From Pseudomonas cerasi (GTDB lineage Bacteria > Pseudomonadota > Gammaproteobacteria > Pseudomonadales > Pseudomonadaceae), in contig NZ_LT222319.1 of the NCBI RefSeq assembly GCF_900074915.1, forward strand, positions 558,001 through 622,000: a stretch of DNA of 64,000 nt. Direction: 5' to 3'. The notes beneath the pieces were generated by a model, which saw only the letters and a program-made list of their open reading frames with translations, did no database searches and was not told where the DNA came from. Below, in pieces: positions 39,625 through 48,680 of this stretch (the stretch's first letter is position 1; the number at the start of each line of letters is the position of its first letter). The position numbers were made by a program, and so were the translations under genes.

Positions 39625-40299
39625 ATGCAGCCCTTCGTTATTGCCCCATCGATTCTTTCCGCTGACTTTGCCCGTCTGGGTGAGGAAGTCGACAACGTGC
39701 TGTCCAGCGGCGCCGACTTTGTCCACTTCGATGTCATGGACAATCACTATGTCCCGAACCTGACCATTGGTCCGATGGTGTGCAGCGCGTTGCGCAAATA
39801 TGGCGTCACCGCACCGATTGACGTGCACCTGATGGTCAGCCCGGTGGATCGCATCATCGGCGACTTCATCGAGGCCGGTGCCACCTACATTACCTTTCAC
39901 CCGGAAGCGACCCAGCATATTGATCGTTCGCTGCAGCTGATCCGCGAGGGTGGCTGCAAGGCGGGCCTGGTGTTCAACCCGGCAACGCCGTTGAACCTGC
40001 TCGAATACGTCATGGACAAGGTCGACATGATCCTGCTCATGAGCGTCAACCCCGGTTTTGGCGGGCAGAAGTTCATTCCCGGCACGCTCAACAAGCTGCG
40101 TGAAGCACGCGCCTTGATCGATGCTTCCGGACGCGACATCCGCCTGGAAATCGACGGCGGCGTGAACGTCAACAATATCCGCGAAATTGCAGCGGCAGGT
40201 GCTGATACCTTCGTCGCCGGTTCAGCCATTTTCAATGCACCGGACTACCGTGAAGTGATCGAAAAGATGCGCACAGAACTGGCGTCATCCCGCGCATGA
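39625..40299 (+). CDS. rpe: Ribulose-phosphate 3-epimerase
   Basis: Rpe interconverts ribulose-5- and xylulose-5-phosphate. The 224-residue TIM barrel starts [20 protein letters not shown] and has [43 protein letters not shown] and [10 protein letters not shown]. Its 3' end overlaps gph by 4 nt, the common rpe-gph-trpE arrangement. Confidence 0.98.
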   Translation: MQPFVIAPSILSADFARLGEEVDNVLSSGADFVHFDVMDNHYVPNLTIGPMVCSALRKYGVTAPIDVHLMVSPVDRIIGDFIEAGATYITFHPEATQHIDRSLQLIREGGCKAGLVFNPATPLNLLEYVMDKVDMILLMSVNPGFGGQKFIPGTLNKLREARALIDASGRDIRLEIDGGVNVNNIREIAAAGADTFVAGSAIFNAPDYREVIEKMRTELASSRA

Positions 40300-41114
40300 G
40301 CGGCTTCGAGCAGCTGTTTGCAGGCAAACTTCCCAAGCTGATCATGTTCGACCTGGACGGCACCCTGGTGGACTCGGTGCCCGATCTGGCCGTGGCGGTG
40401 GACACCATGCTCGCCGAGCTGGGGCGTCCGATCGCCGGGCTGGAATCGGTGCGGTCCTGGGTGGGCAACGGTGCGCCGGTGCTGGTACGCCGCGCGCTGG
40501 CCAACAACCTCGACCACAGCGGGGTCGATGACGCGCTGGCCGAGCAGGGCCTGGAGATCTTCATGCGCGCTTATGCGCAGAAGCATGAGTTCACCGTGGT
40601 CTATCCCGGCGTGCGCGAAACCCTCAAGTGGCTGCAGAAAATGGGTGTCGAAATGGCCCTCATCAGCAACAAGCCGGAGCGCTTCGTCGCGCCGCTGCTG
40701 GACGAGATGAAACTGGGGCGTTTCTTTCGCTGGATCATCGGCGGTGACACCATGCCGCAGAAAAAGCCCGATCCTGCTGCACTGTTTTTCGTGATGAAAA
40801 TGGCCGGCGTACCGGCCTCGCAATCACTGTTCGTCGGCGACTCGCGCAGTGATGTTCAGGCGGCCAAGGCTGCCGGTGTGGCCTGCGTCGCGCTGAGCTA
40901 TGGCTACAACCATGGGCGGCCGATTGCCGAGGAAAACCCGGCGATGGTCATCGATGATCTGCGCAGGCTGATTCCCGGTTGCCTGGACATGGACGCTGAG
41001 ATACTGTTGCCCGACATCAAACGTCCCTCCTCAAGAGAATCAATCGTGGTGGTCACTCGCAAACTCTGGATGAAAGTCATCAAGGCCCTGGCCCGCTGGC
41101 GTTGGCGCGCCTGA
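40296..41114 (+). CDS. gph: Phosphoglycolate phosphatase, 3' end doubling as trp leader
   Basis: Gph dephosphorylates 2-phosphoglycolate arising from DNA repair. The 272-residue HAD phosphatase has motif [17 protein letters not shown], motif [11 protein letters not shown], motif III Lys in [11 protein letters not shown] and motif [18 protein letters not shown]. The frame runs on past the usual HAD fold into [15 protein letters not shown]. Its last 15 codons, from an internal ATG at 41070, look like a tryptophan leader peptide for trpE. As I recall, P. aeruginosa Gph has the same C-terminal extension. Confidence 0.96.
   Translation: MSGFEQLFAGKLPKLIMFDLDGTLVDSVPDLAVAVDTMLAELGRPIAGLESVRSWVGNGAPVLVRRALANNLDHSGVDDALAEQGLEIFMRAYAQKHEFTVVYPGVRETLKWLQKMGVEMALISNKPERFVAPLLDEMKLGRFFRWIIGGDTMPQKKPDPAALFFVMKMAGVPASQSLFVGDSRSDVQAAKAAGVACVALSYGYNHGRPIAEENPAMVIDDLRRLIPGCLDMDAEILLPDIKRPSSRESIVVVTRKLWMKVIKALARWRWRA
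41070..41114 (+). CDS. Candidate trpE leader peptide (TrpL), in frame with gph
   Basis: The 14-residue peptide [14 protein letters not shown] carries two Trp codons separated by one Arg codon and ends 70 nt before trpE. It is both the C-terminus of gph and, from its internal ATG, a possible independent leader. A near copy (MRVIKAHARWRWRA) lies before trpG at 63711. trpE and trpGDC of P. putida have been reported to be controlled by attenuation, which fits. No strong ribosome binding site is visible at the ATG, so translation could simply be the end of gph. Confidence 0.6.
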   Translation: MKVIKALARWRWRA

Positions 41115-41165
41115 CCTGATTCTGGCCGGCCTGCCGGCACGTTTGCCTACCTGACCGTTTTGTCC
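41115..41165 (+). promoter_or_regulatory. Putative trpE attenuator hairpin
   Basis: Directly after the leader stop, GCCGGCCTGCCGGC (41125-41138) forms a short GC-rich hairpin, followed about 20 nt later by GTTTTGTCC. The same leader-plus-hairpin order is repeated upstream of trpG (GCCGGCCCTGCCGG at 63766). The full antiterminator/terminator alternation was not derived. Confidence 0.45.
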
Positions 41166-41184
41166 TCAAACCACGAGGTTGCTC

Positions 41185-42666
41185 ATGAACCGTGAAGAAT
41201 TCCTGCGTTTGGCCGCTGAAGGCTACAACCGCATCCCGCTTGCCCGCGAAACCTTGGCCGACTTCGACACACCGCTGTCGATCTACCTCAAGCTTGCCGA
41301 CCAGCCCAACTCCTACCTGCTGGAGTCGGTTCAGGGCGGCGAGAAGTGGGGGCGTTATTCGATCATCGGCCTGCCATGCCGCACCGTGATGCGCGTGCAT
41401 GGTCATCACGTCAGCGTGACCCATGATGGCGTCGAGATCGAAAGCCTGGATGTCGAAGACCCCCTGGACTTCGTCGAGACCTTCAAGGCGCGCTATAACG
41501 TGCCGACGATTGCCGGGCTGCCACGCTTCAACGGCGGGCTGGTGGGCTACTTTGGCTACGACTGTGTGCGCTATGTCGAGAAGCGTCTGGCCAACTGCCC
41601 GAATCCTGACCCGCTGGGCGTGCCGGATATCCTGTTGATGGTGTCTGACGCGGTCGTGGTGTTCGACAACCTGGCGGGCAAGATGCACGCCATCGTGCTG
41701 ATCGATCCGGCGCAGCAGGACGCCTACGCAAGTGGTGTGGCGCAGCTCGATGAACTGATGCACAAGCTGCGTCAGCCTATCACGCCGCGCCGCGGTCTTG
41801 ATCTGGACCGGCCTCCGGCTGCCGACCCGGTGTTTCGCTCCAGCTTTACTCAGGACGATTACGAGGCGGCGGTCGACACGATCAAGCAGTACATCCTCGC
41901 TGGCGACGTGATGCAGGTTGTCCCGTCACAGCGCATGTCCATCGATTTCAGCGCCGCGCCCATCGATCTGTATCGGGCGCTGCGCTGCTTCAACCCGACG
42001 CCTTACATGTATTTCTTCAACTTCGGCGACTTCCATGTCGTCGGTAGTTCGCCGGAAGTGCTGGTGCGGGTCGAGGACAACCTGATCACCGTGCGTCCGA
42101 TTGCCGGTACTCGCCCTCGTGGCGCCACCGAAGAGGCGGATCGCGCGCTGGAAGAAGACCTGCTTTCCGATCACAAGGAAATCGCCGAACACCTGATGCT
42201 CATCGATCTTGGCCGCAACGATACCGGTCGGGTGTCCGAGATTGGCACGGTCAAACTGACCGAGAAAATGGTCATCGAGCGTTATTCCAACGTGATGCAC
42301 ATCGTGTCCAACGTTACAGGCCAGTTGAAAAGCGGGCTGAGCGCGATGGACGCTCTGCGCGCGATTCTGCCGGCCGGCACCCTGTCCGGAGCACCGAAGA
42401 TCCGCGCCATGGAAATCATCGATGAGCTGGAGCCGGTCAAGCGCGGCGTCTATGGCGGGGCAGTCGGTTATCTGGCCTGGAACGGCAACATGGACACGGC
42501 GATTGCGATTCGGACTGCGGTAATCAAGAACGGTGAGCTGCATGTACAGGCCGGTGGCGGCATTGTCGCCGACTCCGTGCCAGTGCTGGAATGGGAAGAA
42601 ACCCTGAACAAACGCCGCGCCATGTTCCGCGCCGTGGCCCTGGCCTCGCAGACTGCCGAGGGTTGA
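41185..42666 (+). CDS. trpE: Anthranilate synthase component I
   Basis: TrpE converts chorismate to anthranilate with TrpG. The 493-residue protein has the feedback-site residues [15 protein letters not shown] near the N-terminus and the chorismate-binding core with [30 protein letters not shown] [47 protein letters not shown] and the C-terminal [18 protein letters not shown]. The ATG at 41185 follows GAGG with correct spacing. The tailocin cluster and estA separate it from its partner trpG at 63915. Confidence 0.98.
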   Translation: MNREEFLRLAAEGYNRIPLARETLADFDTPLSIYLKLADQPNSYLLESVQGGEKWGRYSIIGLPCRTVMRVHGHHVSVTHDGVEIESLDVEDPLDFVETFKARYNVPTIAGLPRFNGGLVGYFGYDCVRYVEKRLANCPNPDPLGVPDILLMVSDAVVVFDNLAGKMHAIVLIDPAQQDAYASGVAQLDELMHKLRQPITPRRGLDLDRPPAADPVFRSSFTQDDYEAAVDTIKQYILAGDVMQVVPSQRMSIDFSAAPIDLYRALRCFNPTPYMYFFNFGDFHVVGSSPEVLVRVEDNLITVRPIAGTRPRGATEEADRALEEDLLSDHKEIAEHLMLIDLGRNDTGRVSEIGTVKLTEKMVIERYSNVMHIVSNVTGQLKSGLSAMDALRAILPAGTLSGAPKIRAMEIIDELEPVKRGVYGGAVGYLAWNGNMDTAIAIRTAVIKNGELHVQAGGGIVADSVPVLEWEETLNKRRAMFRAVALASQTAEG

Positions 42667-42689
42667 GCAGGCTTGCTGCTCTGGTAATG

Positions 42690-42870
42690 AACGGTAGTTA
42701 GAGAGCTATCGTTCCTCACGATCCAGCGTGGGAATGCCGTGGGTGACGCTCCGCGTCACCGATCCGCACCGCGCCGCAGTTCTCAGGATAGGACGCGGAG
42801 CGTCCAGAACGGCATGCCCACGCGGAGCATGGGCACGATAGTCAGATCATCGTCCCTCACGCTCCCTCCT
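42690..42870. repeat. REP-type repeats between trpE and estA
   Basis: This intergenic stretch between convergent genes has several palindromes: GGTGACGCTCCGCGTCACC, GGACGCGGAGCGTCC and CCCACGCGGAGCATGGG. They are related to the repeats at 14020-14110 and 34680-34935. There is no gene here. Confidence 0.7.
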
Positions 42871-42878
42871 GCGGCAGT

Positions 42879-44801
42879 CTAAAAACTCAGACTCAACGCG
42901 ACATTCACCTCTTGCTGGGTCACGTCATCGTTCTTGCGCCAGTTGTAATTGCCGCGCAGTGTCAGGTCCTGAGTCAGCTTCTGGCTGACGCCCAGGGTTG
43001 CCCGGTTCAGGTCGCGTTGCGGCGTGTAGCCTTCCAGCGTGAAACCCACTGACTGGACACTGTTGAGCGCCATGGTTACGTCCTGCTGATCGGTCTCGAA
43101 CTCCCGCTCATGGGCAACTTCTCCCCATACCTGTGTGCTCGGTGTCACCTGGAATTTGCCCTGCACACCCACGCCTGCACGCCGCGATTTGCGCGTCTGG
43201 TCACTGAAGGTCAGCGCGGTCGAGCGGTCGCCTTTTTCCGAGTAGCCGTCGACATCGATGTGCGCGTAATCGGCGCTGACGAAAGGCGACAGATGCCAGC
43301 GACTGGTCGGGCCCGCGATGTCGAAGCCCACTCGCCCGCTGGCAGCCCACATTTCACCGTCGGTATCGCCTTTTTCTTGACCTTCGCTGACGCCCAGCGC
43401 GAACTTGCGCTCGGCATTTTCGTAGTCCAGTTTGCCGCCCGACACTGCCAGATCACCCCACCAGTGGTTGGCCTGATACTGCAGGAACGCAGTGGCGATG
43501 TAGCTGTTGAGTTTGTAGTCCGAGTCTCTTGGGCCGGCCTCAAGATTCTGGCGATACGCGCCGGCGACAACCCCTGTGCGCCAGTTTTCGGCAAACCGGT
43601 AGCTGCCGCCTATGGTCAGGTTATAGCCTCTTCCGTCAGCATCAGCCGAGCTGTCCTGCGCGTCGAAGTCCATTTTCTGACCGCCTGCCGAAAGCATGCT
43701 CTGCCACTGCCCGACACCTTGCCAGTTGCCCCAGTCGCTGAGCCACTGGGCGCGAATTTCGTCCTGATGCATACGCAGCGTGCCATTGGCCATTTCCGGC
43801 AGCAGGGAGACTTCCCAAGGGGCGGAAAGCAGCGAGTAGGCGTAGTCGGCCAGCAACCTCTGTCCGGCCTCGGTCGGGTGCACGCGATCGTTGAAGAACA
43901 GCCGGTCCGGATTCGGCGTCGCACTGGACCTGCCGTTGGTGGTGCTCTCCCGGCAGCTATTGCCGCTGAAACAGGTGCTGACCAGATTCTCGTTGGGATC
44001 GAACCCGAAGCGTGCCGGTTCAGCGAGGATCTCATTGATCAGCAATGGAACGTTCAGCGGAATGATCTGCGCATTGATCTGCGCCAGTCGGCTGACCAGT
44101 TGCTGATTGAAGCCCGCGCTGAGTGCCGAGGTGGCCGAAGCCAGTGGCGAACCGCTCAAGGCTGGCGTTTTACCGATGTCCGGCAGCAACCAGACCATGA
44201 TGTAGCGCGCACCGGCCTGTTGCAGGGCTTGCGCGCTGTCCGCCAGCTGATTGGCGGCTTGCGCGGCGCTGCTGGCACTCAACACGCGACCTTGCAGAAA
44301 ATCGTTGCCGCCTCCGGTCAGGTAGTAAAGAGCGTTGGGGTCAGCGCGAAAACCGTTGGCGGGCAGATAACCTGTCCGGCTGCGCAGCAGCGTGCCGGTG
44401 TTCGGGTCGACGACGGTGGATTGCGAGTTGATCGAGTCGAGAATCTGATCGGTCCGATAGCCGCCGACCGCCCAGTTATTGCCATCGGGCACTCCCAGCG
44501 CAGCATTGACCGGTGACGTCGACGCCGCCAGATCTCCTGACGGCACACCGAGCATCCTGCCGATCAGCGTCGACGAGTTCAGGTTGAACACTTCACCGCT
44601 GCCGTCCTGATAGGTGGGGCCGACACGATTGGTGAACCTGAGCGTGGAGCCTCTGGGCCCGGCGGTGTCCGGAAACTGCCCGGCATCGGCGAGACTGTCA
44701 CCGAACACCACCATGGTCGAATAGGGCGCGGCAGCAGCGCTGCCGCAGGCAAGCGATAACAGGCAGGCCGCGAAGGGCCAGCGCCTCGATGTCTTGGTCA
44801 T
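42879..44801 (-). CDS. estA: Autotransporter GDSL esterase EstA
   Basis: EstA is an outer-membrane autotransporter esterase whose passenger stays on the cell surface and affects rhamnolipid production and motility in P. aeruginosa. From the ATG at 44801 the 640-residue precursor has a signal peptide ending SAAAAPYS and the GDSL nucleophile block [13 protein letters not shown]. Further passenger motifs are GGNDFLQG and the Asp-His pair [10 protein letters not shown], and a C-terminal autotransporter barrel ends in the typical aromatic residue (VNVALSLSF). The open frame reaches 44855 but the conserved start is 44801. Confidence 0.96.
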   Translation of the reverse strand: MTKTSRRWPFAACLLSLACGSAAAAPYSTMVVFGDSLADAGQFPDTAGPRGSTLRFTNRVGPTYQDGSGEVFNLNSSTLIGRMLGVPSGDLAASTSPVNAALGVPDGNNWAVGGYRTDQILDSINSQSTVVDPNTGTLLRSRTGYLPANGFRADPNALYYLTGGGNDFLQGRVLSASSAAQAANQLADSAQALQQAGARYIMVWLLPDIGKTPALSGSPLASATSALSAGFNQQLVSRLAQINAQIIPLNVPLLINEILAEPARFGFDPNENLVSTCFSGNSCRESTTNGRSSATPNPDRLFFNDRVHPTEAGQRLLADYAYSLLSAPWEVSLLPEMANGTLRMHQDEIRAQWLSDWGNWQGVGQWQSMLSAGGQKMDFDAQDSSADADGRGYNLTIGGSYRFAENWRTGVVAGAYRQNLEAGPRDSDYKLNSYIATAFLQYQANHWWGDLAVSGGKLDYENAERKFALGVSEGQEKGDTDGEMWAASGRVGFDIAGPTSRWHLSPFVSADYAHIDVDGYSEKGDRSTALTFSDQTRKSRRAGVGVQGKFQVTPSTQVWGEVAHEREFETDQQDVTMALNSVQSVGFTLEGYTPQRDLNRATLGVSQKLTQDLTLRGNYNWRKNDDVTQQEVNVALSLSF

Positions 44802-44906
44802 GAACGGATCCCGATTGTTTTTGTTTTGTACTGGAAACGTAGCAAGATTTTTCATGGCTGCAAAGTTCGATGAACATTATCGCGCTGCGGCGGTGCTTTT
44901 TTGACC

Positions 44907-45149
44907 TCAGGCTGCCCTGTTGGTCACGATGGCGCTCAGGTAGTTGGCCAGGTCATGCAGGTACACGAAGGGGTGACCCTGACGACTGCCGCCTGTGCGG
45001 CTGACCTTCAAGTCGATGCGTCCTGCGTTGATCTTGCGCAGCAGATTCCTGTCGTTCGACAGGTGCGAAAAATAACGTTCTCGGACGGCGCTCAGTGAAG
45101 GGCACGGCGTGGCGAATTCTTTGCGAAGTTGATCCAGTATTTCGTTCAT
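44907..45149 (-). CDS. prtN: PrtN-like pyocin/tailocin activator
   Basis: The 80-residue protein resembles the PrtN family that activates pyocin genes in P. aeruginosa, with the family-like stretch LSAVRERYFSHLSNDRNLLR followed by INAGRIDLKVSRTGG and LHDLANYLS. The ATG at 45149 (MNEILDQLRKEF) follows GGAG; the open frame runs upstream to 45224 without a plausible start. In pyocin systems PrtR represses prtN and RecA-activated PrtR cleavage releases it. Three operator-like dyads lie immediately upstream (45207-45262). The assignment is by short-sequence similarity only. Confidence 0.75.
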   Translation of the reverse strand: MNEILDQLRKEFATPCPSLSAVRERYFSHLSNDRNLLRKINAGRIDLKVSRTGGSRQGHPFVYLHDLANYLSAIVTNRAA

Positions 45150-45206
45150 TCCATGACTCCCTGTGGTTTGCATGTGAGTACTCCCGAGATGGGGTGCAGA
45201 CAAACA

Positions 45207-45262
45207 ATACGATATGTAGCGCATCGTGACAATACAGTTTGTATTTTAAATACGATTTGTAT
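45207..45262. promoter_or_regulatory. Repressor operator cluster upstream of prtN
   Basis: Three dyads with ATAC-N5-GTAT spacing occur: ATACGATATGTA (45207-45218, imperfect), ATACAGTTTGTAT (45232-45244) and ATACGATTTGTAT (45250-45262). The same motif occurs twice upstream of the repressor gene, so these are probably the binding sites of the S24-type repressor encoded at 45672. Confidence 0.7.
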
Positions 45263-45270
45263 TGTTCGTC

Positions 45271-45519
45271 TCACAGGGAATCGATGTACCAGGACACGCG
45301 AGCAGTGCCGTTTTCAGGGTTGCGGGTGACGCTGATACCTTCGGCCTCGCTGATCTGATCCATGATGCGCTCCCAGTGAGCCACCGATTCGCCAGGCTCC
45401 CTGATCAGCAGGACCTGATGCTCGATCTGCGCCTTGTCACTGGTGATAGCGTCCTGAATGCGCTGTGCCAAGGCCAGGTAAGCGTCATGTTGCGAGGTGT
45501 CGGGGAACTGCTTGAGCAT
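45271..45519 (-). CDS. DUF1654 family protein
   Basis: The 82-residue protein (MLKQFPDTSQHDAYLALAQR, then ENGTARVSWYIDSL) matches the DUF1654 pattern of small Pseudomonas proteins, often near prophage and tailocin regulators. The ATG at 45519 has AGGAG 9 nt upstream. A LexA-type box (CTGTATGTGCATACAG) lies 17 nt upstream of the start, so this gene is probably induced directly by the SOS response. The function is unknown; a link to repressor inactivation is only a possibility. Confidence 0.8.
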   Translation of the reverse strand: MLKQFPDTSQHDAYLALAQRIQDAITSDKAQIEHQVLLIREPGESVAHWERIMDQISEAEGISVTRNPENGTARVSWYIDSL

Positions 45520-45536
45520 GAGTGAACTCCTTTTTA

Positions 45537-45552
45537 CTGTATGTGCATACAG
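45537..45552. promoter_or_regulatory. LexA-binding site (SOS box)
   Basis: CTGTATGTGCATACAG matches the CTG-N10-CAG LexA consensus with 8-bp arms and two unpaired central bases. It sits between the DUF1654 gene and the repressor gene and would place DUF1654 under DNA-damage control. Confidence 0.75.
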
Positions 45553-45671
45553 TAATTGAGGGGTGTTTCTCACGCAAGCTACAAATGTTTCCTACACGGA
45601 CACCTGCCCGGGACGAAACAGTGGCGCATGAAAAAGCCCCGGTTATCGGGGCTTGGACGTGGCATGCCGGG

Positions 45672-46319
45672 TCAGAGACGCATTGTCATCTGCCTGATGA
45701 CACCGATCAGTTTGCACTCCTCGGTCACCGCAAGGGTCGGGTAGGCGGGGTTCAGCGGCTTGAGAAAGTAGCGTCCGGCGTCTTCGACCAGTTTTTTGAA
45801 CGTGGCCTCGTTACTTTCCGGCAGTTTGGCGATGACCAGCTTGCCGGCAGTGGGCTCGATTCCGGTGTCGACCAGAATCAACATGCCTTCAGGAATGCTC
45901 TGGCCTGCGGGTGCGGTCATCGAATCGCCACGGACCACCAGCCAGAAGGCTCTGCCCTTGGCTTTATAGTCGCTGATCTCGAAGGTGTCCGAATAGCCGG
46001 CAGGGTAGGGCTCGACGGCTTCACTCCAGCCACCGGCCTCTACCCAGCTGATGACCGGATAGCGATAGAAACGCGAGGGCTGCACCGTGGGCTCCACGTT
46101 GTGCATGCCGGGCTCGCTGGCCGGAATGGAGGTGGTGAGAATCGGCAGGCCGAGTTCGGTCAGGAACCGATTGATAACCTCGATCTTCGGCTCACGCTTG
46201 CCATTCAGCCAATGCCCTACCGCGCCGGGCGTCACGCCCATCCGCTCAGCCATCTCTTCCTGGCTGATCTGCTGGGTTTCCATGACCTGTCTTGCGACTT
46301 CATACCATTTTCTGTTCAT
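45672..46319 (-). CDS. prtR: PrtR/CI-like repressor with S24 (LexA-type) autoprotease domain
   Basis: The 215-residue protein has an N-terminal helix-turn-helix (ISQEEMAERMGVTPGAVGHW) and a C-terminal LexA/S24 peptidase domain. The catalytic Ser lies in VVRGDSMTAPAGQSIPEG and the Lys in PTAGKLVIAKLPE. It is the expected master repressor of the tailocin, cleaved with RecA help after DNA damage. The start was taken as the ATG at 46319 (MNRKWYEVARQ); an ATG at 46331 is possible. Operator-like dyads lie upstream at 46356 and 46389 (autoregulation) and at prtN. Confidence 0.88.
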   Translation of the reverse strand: MNRKWYEVARQVMETQQISQEEMAERMGVTPGAVGHWLNGKREPKIEVINRFLTELGLPILTTSIPASEPGMHNVEPTVQPSRFYRYPVISWVEAGGWSEAVEPYPAGYSDTFEISDYKAKGRAFWLVVRGDSMTAPAGQSIPEGMLILVDTGIEPTAGKLVIAKLPESNEATFKKLVEDAGRYFLKPLNPAYPTLAVTEECKLIGVIRQMTMRL

Positions 46320-46355
46320 GCGTCGAATCATACAGGCTGTAGGGTGTTGAGCAAT

Positions 46356-46401
46356 ATACATAATGTAATGCTTCGTTGTGTCATAAAAATACAAAATGTA
46401 T
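46356..46401. promoter_or_regulatory. Operator pair upstream of the repressor gene
   Basis: ATACATAATGTAAT (46356-46369) and ATACAAAATGTAT (46389-46401) share the ATAC-N5-GTA pattern seen at prtN. The AT-rich region lies between the divergent repressor (minus) and the first plus-strand gene at 46473, so repressor binding here would control both directions. Confidence 0.65.
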
Positions 46402-46472
46402 TGTAAGGCCTTGGTTCTGCGCAGTGAAAGACGCTGCGCAGCGTTTCAGAAAGGTCCTACAGGAGAGACACG

Positions 46473-46916
46473 ATGATCGAGAAAATAGAAGCCGTGATGC
46501 AGCATTGGGGGGAACAGCGCATGCGCATTGGCCTGGGCGGCGGACTGAGCAGCCCGATGGCCGGGATCATGGAGTGGGGCGCGTACATTCCGCGTCGCAC
46601 ACCCGGCTCGCGCGCACTGGTGGGTAATGGCAGCGGCCTGGACTATATAAGCAGCGAAGTCGAGGCGGCTGTGGCGCAGCTTTCGCGCAGCCCTGCAAAG
46701 AGCCGCGGGCCTGAACTGGCGCAACTGGCGACATTGCGTTATGTCGAGTCGTTGCCGGTGCGCGAGCAGATGCGTCTGGTGGGCATCAATGAAGGCGCAG
46801 ACCGCACCTATCGCAACTGGATCAACAAGCTTCACCAGCAAGTGCTGGCGATTCTCGCTGAGCGCAGCGCTTCCAGAAGCAACAACGCCGTCGCCGACAA
46901 GGCTGCGCAAGGGTAA
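46473..46916 (+). CDS. Uncharacterised tailocin-cluster protein (possible antiterminator-like regulator)
   Basis: The 147-residue protein starts at the ATG at 46473 with AGGAG 7 nt upstream. It has a glycine-rich N-terminal part (RIGLGGGLSSPMAGIMEWGA) and a helical C-terminal half (ELAQLATLRYVESLPVREQM, RTYRNWINKLHQQVLAIL). Being the first gene on the plus strand, opposite the repressor and before a terminator, it sits where lambdoid phages place Q-type antiterminators, and its helical C-terminal half could be a helix-turn-helix. I do not recognise the family. Confidence 0.6.
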   Translation: MIEKIEAVMQHWGEQRMRIGLGGGLSSPMAGIMEWGAYIPRRTPGSRALVGNGSGLDYISSEVEAAVAQLSRSPAKSRGPELAQLATLRYVESLPVREQMRLVGINEGADRTYRNWINKLHQQVLAILAERSASRSNNAVADKAAQG

Positions 46917-47188
46917 ATGAAGACACGGTTTCACGCCGTTTATCCGGGTCGATTGCACAGCTGTGGCCGAACTCGTGTTGAACTCCGGTCAAACTCGACC
47001 CACCCCGAAACTGCCCCTTCCCAGGCTTTCCGGAGGGGGGTAAAAAGGTCCCACGATATGCGATTTGCGCCTCAGGGCAGCAGCCGGAAACAGGCTGATC
47101 AACAGCCACAACCGGTCACTCGCGACCCAAACAAAACCCCGCTTCGGCGGGGTTTTTCATTGGGCCAGGCACACGGAGGCCAGTGCAC
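46917..47188. other. Intergenic region with terminator before com
   Basis: No supported gene. The stretch includes GTCGAGTTTGAC-type sequence near 46996 and the terminator at 47135. If the preceding protein is an antiterminator, this leader would be where it acts. Confidence 0.4.
47135..47157 (+). terminator. Rho-independent terminator
   Basis: AACCCCGC-TTCG-GCGGGGTT followed by TTT forms a strong hairpin with a stable tetraloop, 32 nt before the com-like gene. Transcription of the tailocin genes would have to start after it or read through it. Confidence 0.9.
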
Positions 47189-47383
47189 ATGTTGAAGGAC
47201 TATCGATGCGGGCAGTGCAAGAAGCTGCTGGCCCGCATGGGTGAGTACACAGAGCTCCAGATCAAATGTTCCCGCTGCGGAACGTTGAATCATGTGAAGG
47301 CCACGAGCCTCGAGTTATCGCCGTTGAGCGACAGAGGTACAGCAGCGTCGTTGCTGCCTCGCGGTGCTAACCAGAGGTATTAA
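47189..47383 (+). CDS. com: Com-like zinc-finger translational regulator
   Basis: This 64-residue protein resembles phage Mu Com, an RNA-binding zinc finger that opens the translation start of the downstream mom gene. Two Cys pairs are visible (YRCGQCKKLL and IKCSRCGTLNHVKA), spaced as in Com. The ATG at 47189 follows ACGGAGG at 47173-47179. The stop is only 2 nt before the start of the GH5-type gene, so the two genes are probably translationally coupled, as com and mom are in Mu. No mom-like gene is present. Confidence 0.85.
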   Translation: MLKDYRCGQCKKLLARMGEYTELQIKCSRCGTLNHVKATSLELSPLSDRGTAASLLPRGANQRY

Positions 47384-47385
47384 TC

Positions 47386-48558
47386 ATGTCCAATAGCAGT
47401 TCTGCTATCAGCCAGCTCAAGAATATTCCGCTGGTAGGTATCAACCTGGGTTCAGTGGCAAACGCCGGGCAGATCGTGCCGGGCGAGGCAGGGACTCATT
47501 ATCAGTGGCCCAATCGTGGAACCATCACTACCTGGGTCAAGAATCGGGGCGTGCGTCTGATCCGTTTCCCGTTCGAACTTCAGCGCGCTATTCAGCTGTC
47601 GACTCTGGACGGCTTGCCAGGCCAAGGGGCGAACCTGAATACCGACTTCGTGAAGCGCTGGAAAGAAATGCTTGGCTGGATTCGTGAAGACTCCAATGGC
47701 GAGGCCAGAATCATTCCTGATCCGCACCACTACATGCGTTTGCATCGCTACGAAACCGATGCAAACGGGAACCTGACCGGGCGCATTCTTCCTGCCGCGG
47801 AGGCCGGTAATCAGAACGGCTGGAAGGCAACCGAGTCGGTATTGATCAAGGATGGGAACGGTGTCAGTGGCACTTTCTGGAGCGCCGTTCACCTGGCCAA
47901 CTTTCACCAGAAGCTGGTCACCGAATGCGACGATCCGATGGTGCTGGGCTGGGGGTTGGGTAACGAGCCGTATTCGAATACTACGGTGGGTGCCAAGGAC
48001 TACATTACGTTCCCTGCTCTTGAGGCGCTGTACATCAGCACGATGAATACCGTGCTGCAGGCGTTGCGCAACAGCTCGAAAAAGCCGGTGTTCATTTGTG
48101 GGCTTGAGTTTGCAAGCGCCAGAAACTGGGCCACCGTCTCTGCCAACCTTCAGTCGAAGATCGTCGACCCGGCCAATGCAATTGTCTGGGAAGCCCATGC
48201 TTACGGCGATTACGATAAAAGCTCCAGCGGTGCCTACGCCAATAACAACGACCTGATCTCGCCGACCGTTCTGCGCGATGAAATCGTGGGTCCGTTTCTG
48301 ACCTATGCCAAGACCAACAAGATGGCTGCATTTATCGGCGAAACAGGGATTCCGCCAACGGCTGCCGGTCGCACCGCGCTGAAAAACCTGCTCGATAAAG
48401 CGAAGGCGGAAAAAGTGCCAGTGACACTGTGGGTCACGGGGCCAGGCACCGATGGCGAAAAGATGAGCCTGGAGGCCAGCAATCAGGCGGAGACCGTCGC
48501 ACTGGTCACACCGTACTTTGCCGAGCGCATTGCCCTATGGGGTTATGCACAAGCATGA
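47386..48558 (+). CDS. Glycoside hydrolase family 5-type protein in the tailocin cluster
   Basis: The 390-residue protein has the GH5 (cellulase A clan) layout: VRLIRFPFELQ on an early barrel strand, the acid/base Glu194 in GWGLGNEPYS and the nucleophile Glu319 in AAFIGETGIPP. IVWEAHAYGDYD lies between them. There is no signal peptide, so export would need lysis or association with the tailocin particle. It follows com by 2 nt and is bounded downstream by a terminator. Substrate is unknown: plant cell wall, bacterial exopolysaccharide or LPS glycans are all possible. It is not part of the Mu tail module and looks like cargo. Confidence 0.82.
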   Translation: MSNSSSAISQLKNIPLVGINLGSVANAGQIVPGEAGTHYQWPNRGTITTWVKNRGVRLIRFPFELQRAIQLSTLDGLPGQGANLNTDFVKRWKEMLGWIREDSNGEARIIPDPHHYMRLHRYETDANGNLTGRILPAAEAGNQNGWKATESVLIKDGNGVSGTFWSAVHLANFHQKLVTECDDPMVLGWGLGNEPYSNTTVGAKDYITFPALEALYISTMNTVLQALRNSSKKPVFICGLEFASARNWATVSANLQSKIVDPANAIVWEAHAYGDYDKSSSGAYANNNDLISPTVLRDEIVGPFLTYAKTNKMAAFIGETGIPPTAAGRTALKNLLDKAKAEKVPVTLWVTGPGTDGEKMSLEASNQAETVALVTPYFAERIALWGYAQA

Positions 48559-48591
48559 CGGTGCGAGTCATTCCGTTCTGACCCAACAACG

Positions 48592-48615
48592 GAGCCCCGC
48601 ATCAAGGGGCTCTTT
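48592..48615 (+). terminator. Rho-independent terminator after the GH5-type gene
   Basis: The hairpin GAGCCCC-GCATCAA-GGGGCTC is followed by TTT, 33 nt past the stop codon. It separates com-GH5 from the lysis and tail genes, so the pair may be its own transcription unit. Confidence 0.85.
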
Positions 48616-48680
48616 CCAGTTTATTCAGGCTTTCGATTTTCGAGGGCCCTGAGAGTCCACCACCCTATTACGGAGCACCA

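Noticed and set aside
46917..47195. A 92-codon frame before com
   Set aside because: It contains a strong terminator hairpin, has no good ribosome binding site at its start and overlaps the com start. Its composition is not protein-like.
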